In this document: positions 1 through 8,504 of the stretch, in pieces
Layout: the number at the start of each line of letters is the position of its first letter
Numbering within the stretch: the first letter of the stretch is position 1
Assembly: GCA_955652675.1 (NCBI GenBank)
Contig: CATPBP010000105.1
Span: 1 to 33,750 of the forward strand
Origin: Candidatus Dormiibacterota bacterium
Lineage (GTDB): Bacteria > Chloroflexota > Dormibacteria > Dormibacterales > Dormibacteraceae
Direction: 5' to 3'
DNA length: 33,750 nucleotides
Program-made: the position numbers and the translations under genes
Notes under the pieces: model-generated
What the model saw: only the letters and a program-made list of their open reading frames with translations
Database searches by the model: none
Told to the model about the DNA's origin: nothing

Positions 1-1975
1 ACGGCCCCATTATGTCTGCGCCCGTCTGCGTCGCCAAGGTTTCCGCCGCTCCGAGCAGGTGAGCTGCGGCTCGGGGCTGGCCAGAGTTGGCGGCATGCCA
101 GCCTAAAACAGCAAGCCCGTAGTACTGCGCCAGCCGATTATCGATGTGCCGAGCGACCTGCAGCGCCTCCACGTACCATGACTTGGCCGCATTCGTATCG
201 CCGGTCATCATTCCGATCATGCCGAGGTTACGAAGCATCGCTTCAACTTGGTATTGGTCACCGGCTTCTCGGCTGAGGCGGATGCCCTCTGAAGACGCCG
301 CTTTGGCAGTCTCCATGTCCCCCTGGAACAACGCGTGAATGGCCCGAGACAGCACCAACTCGATCGTCGCGGGGAAGTCATGAAGGCTGGGGGTCATCGC
401 TTCCGCCTCAGCGAGACATCGTCTCGCCGCTTCAGTATCGCCGGCCACGTTCTCGATTGTCGCGGCTAGCGATAAGGACTCGGACAAAAGGGCTCGCTGC
501 CCGGTCTCTCGAGCCGTCGCTATCGCCCGCACGATCCACGGCCTCGCGGTCGCCGCGTCTCCCTTCAGCAGGCTCAACCAACCACGCAGGTAATACGCGC
601 GGACCAGCGTGGTCGGAGAACCCTCGCCCGACGCGAGAAGCTGGTCGAACCAGCGAGTGCTCTCCGTGGTCCCGTGCGTGATCCAGTAGTAGCGCATAGA
701 CGTTGCGATATCCAGCCCGCGGGCTAGGTCTCCACGCGCTACGCATTCATAGAGAATCGCTCGGATGTTATCGATCTCGAGGTCGGCCCACGTGAGCCAT
801 TCAAGGAGGCGGTACCGAGCTTGCTCCGCAAATCGCAGACACGTCGTCCGGTAGTGCTCGATGCAACGGTCCCTGAGGAGCCCCTCCTCATTGGCGTCTC
901 GCACCTTGGCGCCAGCGTATTCGCGCATCGTCTCGTGGAGTCGATAGCAAGCAACGCCCCCGATGTCCTTCTTGGTGACCAGGGATTTGTCGACCAGCGA
1001 TGACAGGGTGGCCAACGCATCCATGGCGCTGGCTTCATGCGAGGTGCAAACCGCTTCAACATCCTCCAGGGTGAAGCGACCGGCGAAGACGCACAGGCGT
1101 CTCACCAGGACTTGCTCCACCTCCGTCAACAGGTCGTAGCTCCAGTCGATTGCCATGCCGAGGGTTTGATGACGTGGGAGCGCTGAGCGGCCTCCTCCGG
1201 TGAGCAGAGCGAACCGGTCGCTCAGACGGTCATGGATCTGCTCAGCGCTGAGGGCGCGGGTCCTGACCGCAGCAAGCTCGATCGCCAGCGGCAGACCGTC
1301 GAGCCGCCGGCAGATCGAGACGACCGTTGCCTGGTTCGAGGTGGTGAGTTCGAAGGCGCCTGATGCCGCCGCCGCCCGCTCGGTAAAGAGCATGACGGCC
1401 TCGTTCTGCCGGAGCTGGCCGACCGATTCTTCGCCATCTCCTAGAGGCAGCTCGAGCGGCGGGACGGGCATCACGTGCTCACCAGACACCTGTAGCGGCT
1501 CCCGACTGGTGGTTACCACCCGCACGCCGGGCGCAGCCCGAAGGACTTCAGTCACAAGCTGGGCAGCCGCATCGAGAAGGTGTTCGCAGTTGTCGAGGAG
1601 GAGCAGCAACTGCCTGTCCTTCAAGTAAGGGACGAGGATCTCCAGCGGGTTCGCACCGGCCTGGTCCCTGAGGTCCAGGGCTGCAAGCACGGAGTTGGTC
1701 ACGAGAGCCGCATCTCGCACCTCGGCGAGCTCGACCAACCAAGCGCCGTCGGCGAACCCCCGTGCGAGGTCGGTCGCAATCCGAAGACCGAGCCGTGTCT
1801 TGCCGACACCGCCCGGCCCGACGAGGCTGACCAGGCGGGCCGTGGTGAGCTTCTTTCTGATCTCGCCAAGCTCGTGTCGGCGGCCGACGAAGGTCGTCGC
1901 CTCCGCTGGCAGGTTGCCCGAACGGTGGCTAGGCCGGGCCATGCTGAATACGGGTACTCCCGCTGGCGTACTCAT
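1..1975 (-). CDS. NB-ARC/AfsR-like ATPase with helical-repeat (TPR-like) region, 3' end outside window
   Basis: The frame stays open from an ATG at 1975 to the window edge, about 658 residues, so the C-terminus is missing. The N-terminus reads like signal-transduction STAND ATPases found in LuxR/AfsR-type regulators and adenylate-cyclase-associated proteins: a TTFVGRRHEL entry motif near residues 27-36, Walker A GPGGVGKT at 53-60, and Walker B LLLLLDNCEHLL around 123-134. These are followed by VTTSREPL-like and RRLDGLPLAIELA-like stretches typical of the NB-ARC/winged-helix part. The second half is rich in Ala/Leu/Arg helices (for example a YLRGWLSLLKGD stretch), consistent with TPR-like sensor repeats. 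A LuxR-type HTH could lie beyond the edge; none is visible. The likely role is ATP-dependent signal integration in the cytoplasm. The target genes are unknown. Confidence 0.85.
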   Translation of the reverse strand, partial: MSTPAGVPVFSMARPSHRSGNLPAEATTFVGRRHELGEIRKKLTTARLVSLVGPGGVGKTRLGLRIATDLARGFADGAWLVELAEVRDAALVTNSVLAALDLRDQAGANPLEILVPYLKDRQLLLLLDNCEHLLDAAAQLVTEVLRAAPGVRVVTTSREPLQVSGEHVMPVPPLELPLGDGEESVGQLRQNEAVMLFTERAAAASGAFELTTSNQATVVSICRRLDGLPLAIELAAVRTRALSAEQIHDRLSDRFALLTGGGRSALPRHQTLGMAIDWSYDLLTEVEQVLVRRLCVFAGRFTLEDVEAVCTSHEASAMDALATLSSLVDKSLVTKKDIGGVACYRLHETMREYAGAKVRDANEEGLLRDRCIEHYRTTCLRFAEQARYRLLEWLTWADLEIDNIRAILYECVARGDLARGLDIATSMRYYWITHGTTESTRWFDQLLASGEGSPTTLVRAYYLRGWLSLLKGDAATARPWIVRAIATARETGQRALLSESLSLAATIENVAGDTEAARRCLAEAEAMTPSLHDFPATIELVLSRAIHALFQGDMETAKAASSEGIRLSREAGDQYQVEAMLRNLGMIGMMTGDTNAAKSWYVEALQVARHIDNRLAQYYGLAVLGWHAANSGQPRAAAHLLGAAETLATQTGADIMGP

Positions 1976-2049
1976 ACCCGGGTCGACTACGTATCGAATC
2001 GTCAATCCTGACGATGCCGTTATCTGGCCGCTGCCTCACGCTCGCCAGT

Positions 2050-2295
2050 ATGGACGAGGAGCTGACGATCCACCGGGTCAATGCCACGTTTGTGGGCTCA
2101 CCTCCAACGCGACAGATAGCTCGGGCGTCCGGTGTCACCGAGGTGAACGTTGAGGGTCGCCGACTGCGATGCCTTGTCAATGGCAGCTTTCAGCCATTCC
2201 TCGAAGCACTGCGCGGTTACGAGGTCATAAGCCTGACCTCCACGCCGTCGCTCTCCAGGGCTGAACCGCACCCAGGCAGAGGAGAAGAGGAGTGA
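2050..2295 (+). pseudogene. Remnant of ABC transporter ATPase C-terminal domain (DUF4162-like)
   Basis: From the ATG at 2050 the peptide has VNATFVGSPP, then VTEVNVEGRRLRCLV, then GYEVISLTSTPSL. This order matches the C-terminal DUF4162-type tail of drug/lipid-export ABC ATPases, where the end normally reads VVSLTSxEPSLEDxFL. The intact ATPase at 6847-7773 has the same closing motif. There is no Walker A, signature motif or Walker B in front of it. After STPSL the frame runs into an unrelated RAEPHPGRGEEE tail. I read it as the surviving tail of a deleted ABC ATPase, perhaps still translated. Its stop codon overlaps the ATG of the next small ORF (TGATG), so it could serve as a coupling leader. 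Confidence 0.6.
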
Positions 2296-2471
2296 TGAAC
2301 GAGCTGAACAGGCAAACCGAGAACGTGCGCGACGAACCAGCATCAATCGCCCCGCTCGACGCACAACTGACGGAGCTGATCGAGTTCGTCTGGGCCTGCG
2401 AGGCTGCGGCTCGGCGAGAAGAGCGCATTGACGCCACGATTCGGTACTCGAGCAACTGGTGCTCGAAATGA
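2295..2471 (+). CDS. 58-residue microprotein with VWACEA/RID core
   Basis: An ATG at 2295 sits directly behind a purine-rich GGAGAAGAGGAG Shine-Dalgarno stretch and overlaps the preceding stop. The product is 58 residues, predicted helical and charged, with no signal peptide or membrane segment. Residues 21-53 align without gaps to residues 30-62 of the small ORF at 27796-27990: 17 of 33 positions are identical, including QL, L, VWACEA, R, RID, R and SS. The shared Trp-Ala-Cys-Glu core and its conservation at a distant locus argue for a real gene family. I do not recognise the family and give no function. Possibilities include a small regulatory or adaptor protein, or an antitoxin-sized component. 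Confidence 0.65.
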   Translation: MNELNRQTENVRDEPASIAPLDAQLTELIEFVWACEAAARREERIDATIRYSSNWCSK

Positions 2472-2585
2472 AGGCGATTACCTGGAGAGGTGGTTGATGG
2501 CGGCAGTATGACGCCGCGCGCGTCGTGAGTATCAGTTGGTGGTCATCGTGTCGATGATCTAGTCAAGAAACAGAAGGAGTTTCAG

Positions 2586-3308
2586 ATGAGTTCACATAGA
2601 AAGACTTCGCTCGCCGCGGGCGTGCTCTACCTGCTCACCTTCGTCTCGATCCCGACCCTCTTTCTCTACGATCAGGTGCGGCACAATCCGAAGTACATCC
2701 TCGGCCCTGGGCCGGACACCGCCGTCCTCTTCGGCGGCATCCTGGAGGTCATCGTGGCCCTCGCCGGCGTCGGCACCGCCATCGCGCTGTACCCGGTGCT
2801 GAAGAGGCAGAGCGAAGGGCGCGCGCTGGGCTTCGTCGGCTCGCGAACCCTGGAAGCCGCCGGCATCCTCGCTGGCGTCGCGTGCCTCCTGACGATTGTG
2901 AGCTTGCGGCAGGCCGGAGCCGGAGCCGGAGCGTTGGTTACCGGCCAGACGCTGGCCATCCTCTATGACCGGATCGCCCTCCTCTCACAAAGCCTGATGC
3001 CGGCCCTGAACGCCGTGTTGCTGGGCTCCCTGCTCTACCAGTCGCGCCTGGTGCCGCGGGCTCTACCCCTGCTCGCATTCTGCGGAGCGGCCCTGCTCAT
3101 CGTTGGCGACATCGGCACGTTGTTCAGCTTCTGGAGACCAGTTTCCGCGCCGGCGGGGCTCCTCGCAATCCCGATCGCGGTGTGGGAGTTTTCGCTGGGC
3201 GTTTACCTCATCGTCAAAGGCTTCAAGCCCTCTCCGATCACCTCTGACATGGAGACCGTAAAGCCGGATCGGCGCATCCCCGGCGTGGCGGCCGGGGGGG
3301 TCGCCTGA
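2586..3308 (+). CDS. DUF4386-family integral membrane protein
   Basis: The 240-residue product starts at an ATG with a clear AGAAGGAG site about 8 bases upstream. It has about six hydrophobic segments: near residues 9-27, 45-68, 85-105, 120-150, 155-180 and 190-212. The opening KTSLAAGVLYLLTFVSIP and the following short soluble loop are typical of DUF4386 proteins, which are common in soil bacteria and have no assigned biochemical role. The tail after residue 215 is short, charged and cytoplasm-like. It lies downstream of the 58-residue microprotein with a gap of about 110 bases, so they could be co-transcribed, but this is not required. A strong hairpin follows about 105 bases after the stop. 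Confidence 0.85.
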   Translation: MSSHRKTSLAAGVLYLLTFVSIPTLFLYDQVRHNPKYILGPGPDTAVLFGGILEVIVALAGVGTAIALYPVLKRQSEGRALGFVGSRTLEAAGILAGVACLLTIVSLRQAGAGAGALVTGQTLAILYDRIALLSQSLMPALNAVLLGSLLYQSRLVPRALPLLAFCGAALLIVGDIGTLFSFWRPVSAPAGLLAIPIAVWEFSLGVYLIVKGFKPSPITSDMETVKPDRRIPGVAAGGVA

Positions 3309-3412
3309 CCCTTTGTTAAAGCAGAGTTCCCACGACAGGGCGTGGACCTGCCAGGCTTCCGAGTCTTGTGAGCCTGTTTAAACGCCCTACCTCATCGGAA
3401 GGCCGAAAGTGT

Positions 3413-3443
3413 GAGAGACGGGGGCGGCGTGCCCCCGTCTCTC
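3413..3443. terminator. Perfect 13-bp hairpin, possible terminator
   Basis: GAGAGACGGGGGC (3413-3425) and its exact reverse complement (3431-3443) flank a 5-base loop. The stem is very stable but no T-run follows on either strand, so a classical intrinsic terminator is not certain. Its position about 105 bases after the DUF4386 stop fits a transcription end or an mRNA-stabilising structure. Confidence 0.4.
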
Positions 3444-3916
3444 AGTCCACGCCATAGGTCAGGTCAGCCGCACCGCGGCCGGGGCGAGCACATGAACGCC
3501 CTCACCTTCACTAGCCTCACCCGCGCCATCGACGCTTCCGCGGCAAGTCAGACTCGATCGACACGGGCCTGGTAGTAGATGGCTTCGTACTCGACCGTGG
3601 CGCCGTCGAAGGAGGGAATCCGACAGTGGAGCGGGGTCACGCGCTGCCTGCCTCGGCCAAGCCGTCCCTTCGCACGTCACACGACCGTGACGGCGCTAGG
3701 TTCAACATCTCACAAGGCCAGCACGGAAGTCTTGAACGCCCAGTTTCACCAACGGCGGCCCCTCTCCAGGCCGCCGCCGGGTGCGGAGTGCCCACTTGGG
3801 GTAGTGCCCGCGCCAGGAGCAAGCCTCGGACGGAGCTGGTGCCAGCAGGGCGGATGCTGGAAGCTCGGCGGACCGATCCGCCGGCCGCAACCAAACGAGA
3901 GAAGAAAGGCAGGCTC
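3444..3916. other. Gene-free stretch
   Basis: No frame here has a convincing start, codon pattern and recognisable motif. A short minus-strand stretch around 3530-3610 reads protein-like (GATVEYEAIYYQARVD) but meets a stop at once and matches no family I know. It is probably decayed coding DNA, in line with the broken genes that follow. Confidence 0.5.
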
Positions 3917-4031
3917 ATGAAAGCAGTCGTCTACGACATGTACGGGGCTCCGGACGTCCTGCGAAGGCATCCAGCGGCCGGTTCCCAAGGACGACGAGCT
4001 CCGCACCAGGGCGGCGAGCCCGGCCTCGGAT
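3917..4031 (+). pseudogene. 5' remnant of zinc-type alcohol dehydrogenase/quinone oxidoreductase
   Basis: The ATG at 3917 has a good GAGAAGAAAGG site upstream and begins MKAVVYDMYGAPDVL. This is the standard opening of NADPH:quinone oxidoreductase-like MDR enzymes, with the family's first strand and the PDVL turn. After PDVL the frame is lost. Shifting frame restores EGIQRPVPKDDEL and then AAS..SD, matching the next family block (P-x-P-x-x-x-E-V-L-V-x-V-x-A-A-S). Beyond about 4031 the similarity ends and the catalytic and Rossmann regions are absent. It is therefore a frameshifted and truncated fragment. The start signals look intact, so a short peptide might still be made. Confidence 0.65.
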
Positions 4032-4206
4032 CAAGAGCGCGTCTTAGCCCTCCGCGTAAGCGGCGTGACAGATGTCGTCGGTACCCAGGCCAGCCCAGAC
4101 CCTTCCGACGTTGGGCGGATTCTTCCGACACAAAATCCGGACCAATGCGCGGATTTCGAGTCAAGAGGCCGCTCATCGAGTTGATCAGACGGCCAACGTC
4201 AGGCGA

Positions 4207-4253
4207 CACGACTCATAATCGTGTTGTCGGTGGTTCGAACCCACCCGCCGCCA
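4207..4253 (+). pseudogene. 3' half of a tRNA with CAT anticodon (Met-type), candidate attachment-site scar
   Basis: A clean anticodon arm (stem CACGA/TCGTG, loop CTCATAA with anticodon CAT at 4214-4216) is followed by a 5-base variable loop. Next comes a perfect T arm (GGTGG-TTCGAAC-CCACC, 4229-4245), the acceptor 3' strand CGCCGCC (4246-4252) and discriminator A. The matching 5' acceptor strand GGCGGCG and a normal D arm are not found at the expected distance upstream, although a weakly D-arm-like GCTCA...AGTTGATCAGA lies further away. A fragment running from the anticodon stem to the 3' end is what tyrosine-integrase elements duplicate on insertion into a tRNA gene. No integrase is in the window. 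A decayed full tRNA is the alternative. Confidence 0.7.
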
Positions 4254-4265
4254 CCCGCCTGCTGT

Positions 4266-4590
4266 TTCGCTTCGATCGACGTACTGTCGGATCCTTTCAC
4301 GTACACGTTCTCGATGACTCACCATGCAGCGTCGTGTTGGGCCCGTGCGCGGGTTTTGTGTACCGTCTCGCCCAAACTGATGGCCCCGATCGGGGTCAGT
4401 ACCTGGACCCGCACATAGTTGCTGTCGCTGTTGGCGTTGCCGAGGGCCTCGGGGTCCAGTTAGTGGATGAAGGCGGCGGTGTTGTCCCTGAACAGTGAGA
4501 TCGGGGCACGCCCTCCCACCGCATCATGGCCGAGCTCAGGTCCTTGACCAGTTCTTTATTGGCGGCGAACGTGCCTGTACGCAACGCTTA
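4266..4590 (-). pseudogene. Degenerate tautomerase-family gene remnant
   Basis: On the minus strand GTFAANKELVKDL then AMMRWEG begins in one frame. After a shift near 4500 the reading continues ISLFRDNTAAFIH, a stop, LDPEALGNANSDSNYVRV and QVLTPIGAISLGE, then a second stop and VIENVYVKGS. The succession of a K-x-x-L-V-x-x-L helix, W-x-x-I/V strand, NYxRVxVLTPxGA segment and second helix resembles duplicated 4-oxalocrotonate-tautomerase-like proteins. At least one frameshift and two internal stops make it non-functional. The family call rests on pattern memory only; the broken state is directly visible. Confidence 0.4.
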
Positions 4591-4792
4591 CGCATCAGCT
4601 GGGCGGTGAGTTCGTCCGTCTGGAGGGCAGGCAGGTGGCCGAGGCCCTCGCGCGATACATCCACGGGTCGCAGACGACGAGGTCATCCTGGGTCACTGCC
4701 GCCGGTCCACCTGGCAGCCCTCGGATACGACCAGCCAGCTGATCCGGCTGCTCGAAGGCGTGGACATCCACATCCTTCGTCGTCGGGCCTGA
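4588..4792 (+). pseudogene. Remnant of KdpD universal-stress-protein (Usp) domain
   Basis: Reading LGGEFVRLEGRQVAEALARYI then, after a +1 shift near 4672-4678, DDEVILGHCRRSTWQ and LIRLLEGVDIHIL followed by TGA at 4790-4792. This reproduces the Usp-like part of the potassium-sensor KdpD: G-A-E-V-V-x-L-x-G, A-E-A-L-A-x-Y-A, then I-V-x-G-x-S-R-R-S-x-W and L-L-R...D-V-D-x-H-I-V. The N-terminal P-loop domain and all membrane and kinase parts are missing, and the frame is broken in the middle. No other kdp gene is visible nearby. It is interpreted as debris of a transferred or deleted kdp locus. Confidence 0.6.
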
Positions 4793-4916
4793 TCGCAGCC
4801 GCTCATGGGTCCTCACCACGACGCGGATACGGGTTCCTGCACCATTCCCCGGACCCTGGTGGCGGCACATCTCTACCTCTTATCGTTGAGGGCTCGTTCA
4901 GCCACCTCTTCGTAAC

Positions 4917-5117
4917 TTGAGAGGCGTGAACAGGGTTCAGCGCAGCCGGGCCGGAAGGGTCCTACATTCGGAAGAACTCGATGAGCCAGACGAGCCACAG
5001 ATCCAGGTGGGTTTGAAGGACACGTGCATAGTCGTCGGCGCTTTCAGCGCCTCCATTTTGGTGAGCGGCCTCCTCTTCATCGCCATGCTGTGGAGCTTCC
5101 AGACGCTGACGCGCTGA
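4917..5117 (+). CDS. Possible small single-pass membrane protein
   Basis: A 66-residue frame opens at a TTG (4917), with a GTG at 4926 as an alternative. It has a charged N-terminal half (EELDEPDEPQ) and one strong hydrophobic segment near residues 37-60 (IVVGAFSASILVSGLLFIAMLW), ending FQTLTR. The single well-formed transmembrane helix makes it more than random. There is no good Shine-Dalgarno site, the start is uncertain, and it follows the KdpD debris, so it may itself be a leftover. No family recognised. Confidence 0.35.
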   Translation: MRGVNRVQRSRAGRVLHSEELDEPDEPQIQVGLKDTCIVVGAFSASILVSGLLFIAMLWSFQTLTR

Positions 5118-5213
5118 GAAGGGCGCCATCCTGGCTCGCCGAAAGCCTCCCTCCCCAACACGGGCGGCGGCTTCGCGATCGCCTTCGAAGTCTAGATAGG
5201 CGCGTCCTGCGGC

Positions 5214-6846
5214 CTATGTGGCGATGTCTTTGCGCACGAAGCGGAGCGTCCCAAGCGCCAGTGCAAGGGCGCTGACCGCGACGACTCCCAACATGGGGCC
5301 GAGCTCGAGCCCGTGCACGAGCGGCGTGCCGTAGTAGTAGAAGGCCGACAGGCGGAGTGTCGCGTCTGGCAACTTCAGCTCCGGCCCGATGAAGCTGATG
5401 AAGAACCAGATCACCAGCAGGAAGCTGAGGAGGCCCGTGTCGGCCGCCGTGCGCAGCCAGCCTGACGCCAGGTAGCCGATGGCGGCGACCAGCAGGCCGA
5501 GCGGGATCATGCCCAGCGTCGCACCCGCCAGGTTGCCCAAGTCGAGTTTCAGGCCCGTGGCCGCGGCGGCCACGGCCGATGCGAGCAGTGTGACCACGCC
5601 GATGGCGACGGTCGCCGTGCCGAGGGCGGCGAAGCGACCGAGGAGCACCCACAGGCGCGACTGCGGCGTCGTCAGCACGAGGTCGAGGCGACCGTCCTGC
5701 TCGTCGGCCGCCCAGTGGTTGACCTGGGTGACCGCGAAGGCCATCAGCAAAAGCGGCAGGAGCACGAATATCGCGCTCAGGAAGCTGGCGTTGAGGTTCG
5801 CGTCGCCGCCGCCAAGGTTCCTGATAAGAGAGGCCGCGGTGGGCGAGGTGGCGAATAGTGTGGACAGCCTGGCCTCCGTCTGCTGGACTACGACGACCAT
5901 CCAGGCGGCGAAGCCGGCGATGCCAAGGGTCCACCAGACGGCAGGTCTGACCGTCATGCCAAGGCTCCGTGTGTATACCGAGCGCAGCGACCAGTCTCCG
6001 ACCGGCAGGGCTCTGCTCGACCTGTGCTCAGGCAGCCGCAGCCAGCGTGGCAGGGGGACCGTATCTCCGACGTCCCGGCGGCTGAAGAGCCATACCGCGG
6101 CTCCGCTCAGGACCAGGGCGAGGGCGCCGAGGAAGATCATCGCGCCCACATTGGCGCCATAGCTCGGCACCAGGGGCTTGCTCAGGTTGTAGTAGTAGAC
6201 GGGGGAGAGGCGCGAGATCCATTCCGTGTGGGGGATGACGCGGTGGACCATGTCCAGCACTATGAAGGGGAGCAGTAGGGCCGCCGTCCAGCCGGCAGCC
6301 GGTCCGCCCTCCGAGGTGAACTGCGAGATCAGCAAGGCCAGGCCGCCGACCACGGCGCAGAGCAGAGCCAGGTTGACCCCGAAGAGCAGCCCGCCGCCGA
6401 GGCCGAAATCGCCGCCGAACTTCTGGCCGCCCGCGAATGCTAGCAGCCCGATCAGCAGGCCCATGCTCAGCAGCGCCGTCCACATCGCCGCCACCTTCTC
6501 CAGCGCCACGCGCACCCGGCGGCGGGGAAGCGAGAGCAGCACGTCCAGGGAGCCGCGATCCTCCTCGCCACGCAGCATGCGGCTGCCTGCCAGGAGCGGC
6601 CAGACCGCGATCAGGAATATGAAGATGCCAATCTTGTAGGTCGCGTAGCCACCGATGGTGTCGACCGCGACCACGTCGGCGTTCCAGGCGAACGAGGCGG
6701 CCAGGCTGACCAGCTGCTGGCGCGCCTGCGGAGTCGTCAGCAGCGTCCCCACGCTGGCCATCGGCGAGATCACCACCAGGCCCATCCCGATGCCCCAGCC
6801 GAGGATAGCCACGCGGTAGTCGCGCAGCGTCTTGAGGTAGACGCTC

Positions 6847-6857
<11 letters not shown>
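5214..6857 (-). CDS. ABC-2-type exporter permease (polyketide/antibiotic-exporter-like)
   Basis: The 547-residue product has about 12 hydrophobic segments in two similar halves. The N-half starts LRSVYLKTLRDYRVAILGWGIG; the C-half restarts near residue 290 with RSVYTRSLGMTVRPAVWWTLGI. Each half carries a GEEDRGSLDVLLSLPRRR- or DEQDGRLDLVLTTPQSRL-like cytoplasmic elbow typical of ABC-2 permeases that couple to ATPases of the drug-exporter class. It overlaps the upstream ATPase gene by 11 bases, so the two are translationally coupled and should form one complex in the cytoplasmic membrane. The substrate is not readable; family relatives export antibiotics, macrolides or lipids. Probably controlled by the TetR protein encoded first in the unit. 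Confidence 0.88.
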
Positions 6858-7773
<916 letters not shown>

Positions 7774-7785
7774 CTGCCTGCCTCC

Positions 7786-8469
7786 TTAGCCAAACCAGAA
7801 ATGGAGGGTTGGCTCATCGGTGAGCGTCAGTGACCCGTTGGGGACGCCGAGAACGCACTCGAAGGCCTCGGTGAACGCCGCGACCCTTCGCTGGACCACC
7901 TCGAACGTGATGGAGCCGGCCTGGCGTGCGATGAAGTACTCGACGGCGAGATCCTGGAATCCCTGCATCAGGGCCACCAGGACCGTCGCGGTGTCATCCG
8001 CAGGTCCCGCCCGAAAGACGCCCTCCTGGATACCCTGCTCGACGACCGCTGACAGCAACGGCACCAGGCGGCGAATGGTCATCCGACGGACCTTGTCCCG
8101 GACGAGCGCGTTGCTGTCCGAGTTCCAGACCTCCATGATCGCCAGCACCAGCTCCTTGCTCTCGGCCTTCCAGCGGGCGATTCCGGCGAACACCTTCTCC
8201 AGCTTCCGGAGAGCCGGCAGGTCAGGATCACCGAGGATTGGTACGGCGGTCGCCATCGCGCCGTCGGCGAAGCGCTCAACAACCGCCTCCAGGAGCGCCT
8301 GCTTCGAGTCGAAATAGTGGTAGAAGGCCCCCTTCGACACCTCCAGCTCGTCGAGTACGTCCTGGACGTTCATCACTTCGTAGCCCTTGGTCTGGATTAG
8401 GCGCTGGGCCACATCGAGGAACGCCTCCCGGCGGATGGTGTGGAGGCTTGAGTTCACCGTGCGAGGCAT
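7786..8469 (-). CDS. TetR-family regulator of the ABC exporter
   Basis: The 227-residue product has an N-terminal HTH at about residues 12-60 (REAFLDVAQRLIQTKGYEVM...VSKGAFYHYFDSKQALLEAVV), the classic TetR DNA-binding fold. A divergent helical ligand-binding domain follows. It is first in a three-gene minus-strand unit (TetR, ATPase, permease), the usual layout of a ligand-released autorepressor and its exporter. The start ATG lies 7 bases after a perfect TATAAT box, and an inverted repeat covers the promoter (8481-8504), so autoregulation is very likely. The message is probably leaderless because no Shine-Dalgarno site is present. Confidence 0.92.
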   Translation of the reverse strand: MPRTVNSSLHTIRREAFLDVAQRLIQTKGYEVMNVQDVLDELEVSKGAFYHYFDSKQALLEAVVERFADGAMATAVPILGDPDLPALRKLEKVFAGIARWKAESKELVLAIMEVWNSDSNALVRDKVRRMTIRRLVPLLSAVVEQGIQEGVFRAGPADDTATVLVALMQGFQDLAVEYFIARQAGSITFEVVQRRVAAFTEAFECVLGVPNGSLTLTDEPTLHFWFG

Positions 8470-8475
8470 GCCTGC

Positions 8476-8504
8476 ATTATAACCAACCGACGGTCGGTCT
8501 GGTT
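8476..8504 (-). promoter_or_regulatory. TetR promoter with overlapping operator
   Basis: TATAAT on the minus strand covers 8481-8476, which puts the start of transcription at or next to the ATG at 8469. Immediately upstream, 8481-8504 holds an inverted repeat: arms AACCA-ACCGAC and GTCGGT-C-TGGTT around a central G, with one unpaired base in the right arm. CCGAC-G-GTCGG is a familiar TetR-type core. Binding here would block the -10/-35 spacer. Confidence 0.75.

Noticed and set aside
3626-4498. 290-residue plus-strand open frame across the pseudogene region
   Set aside because: It threads through the MDR-reductase start, the tRNA half and the tautomerase remnant, so it cannot be one gene.
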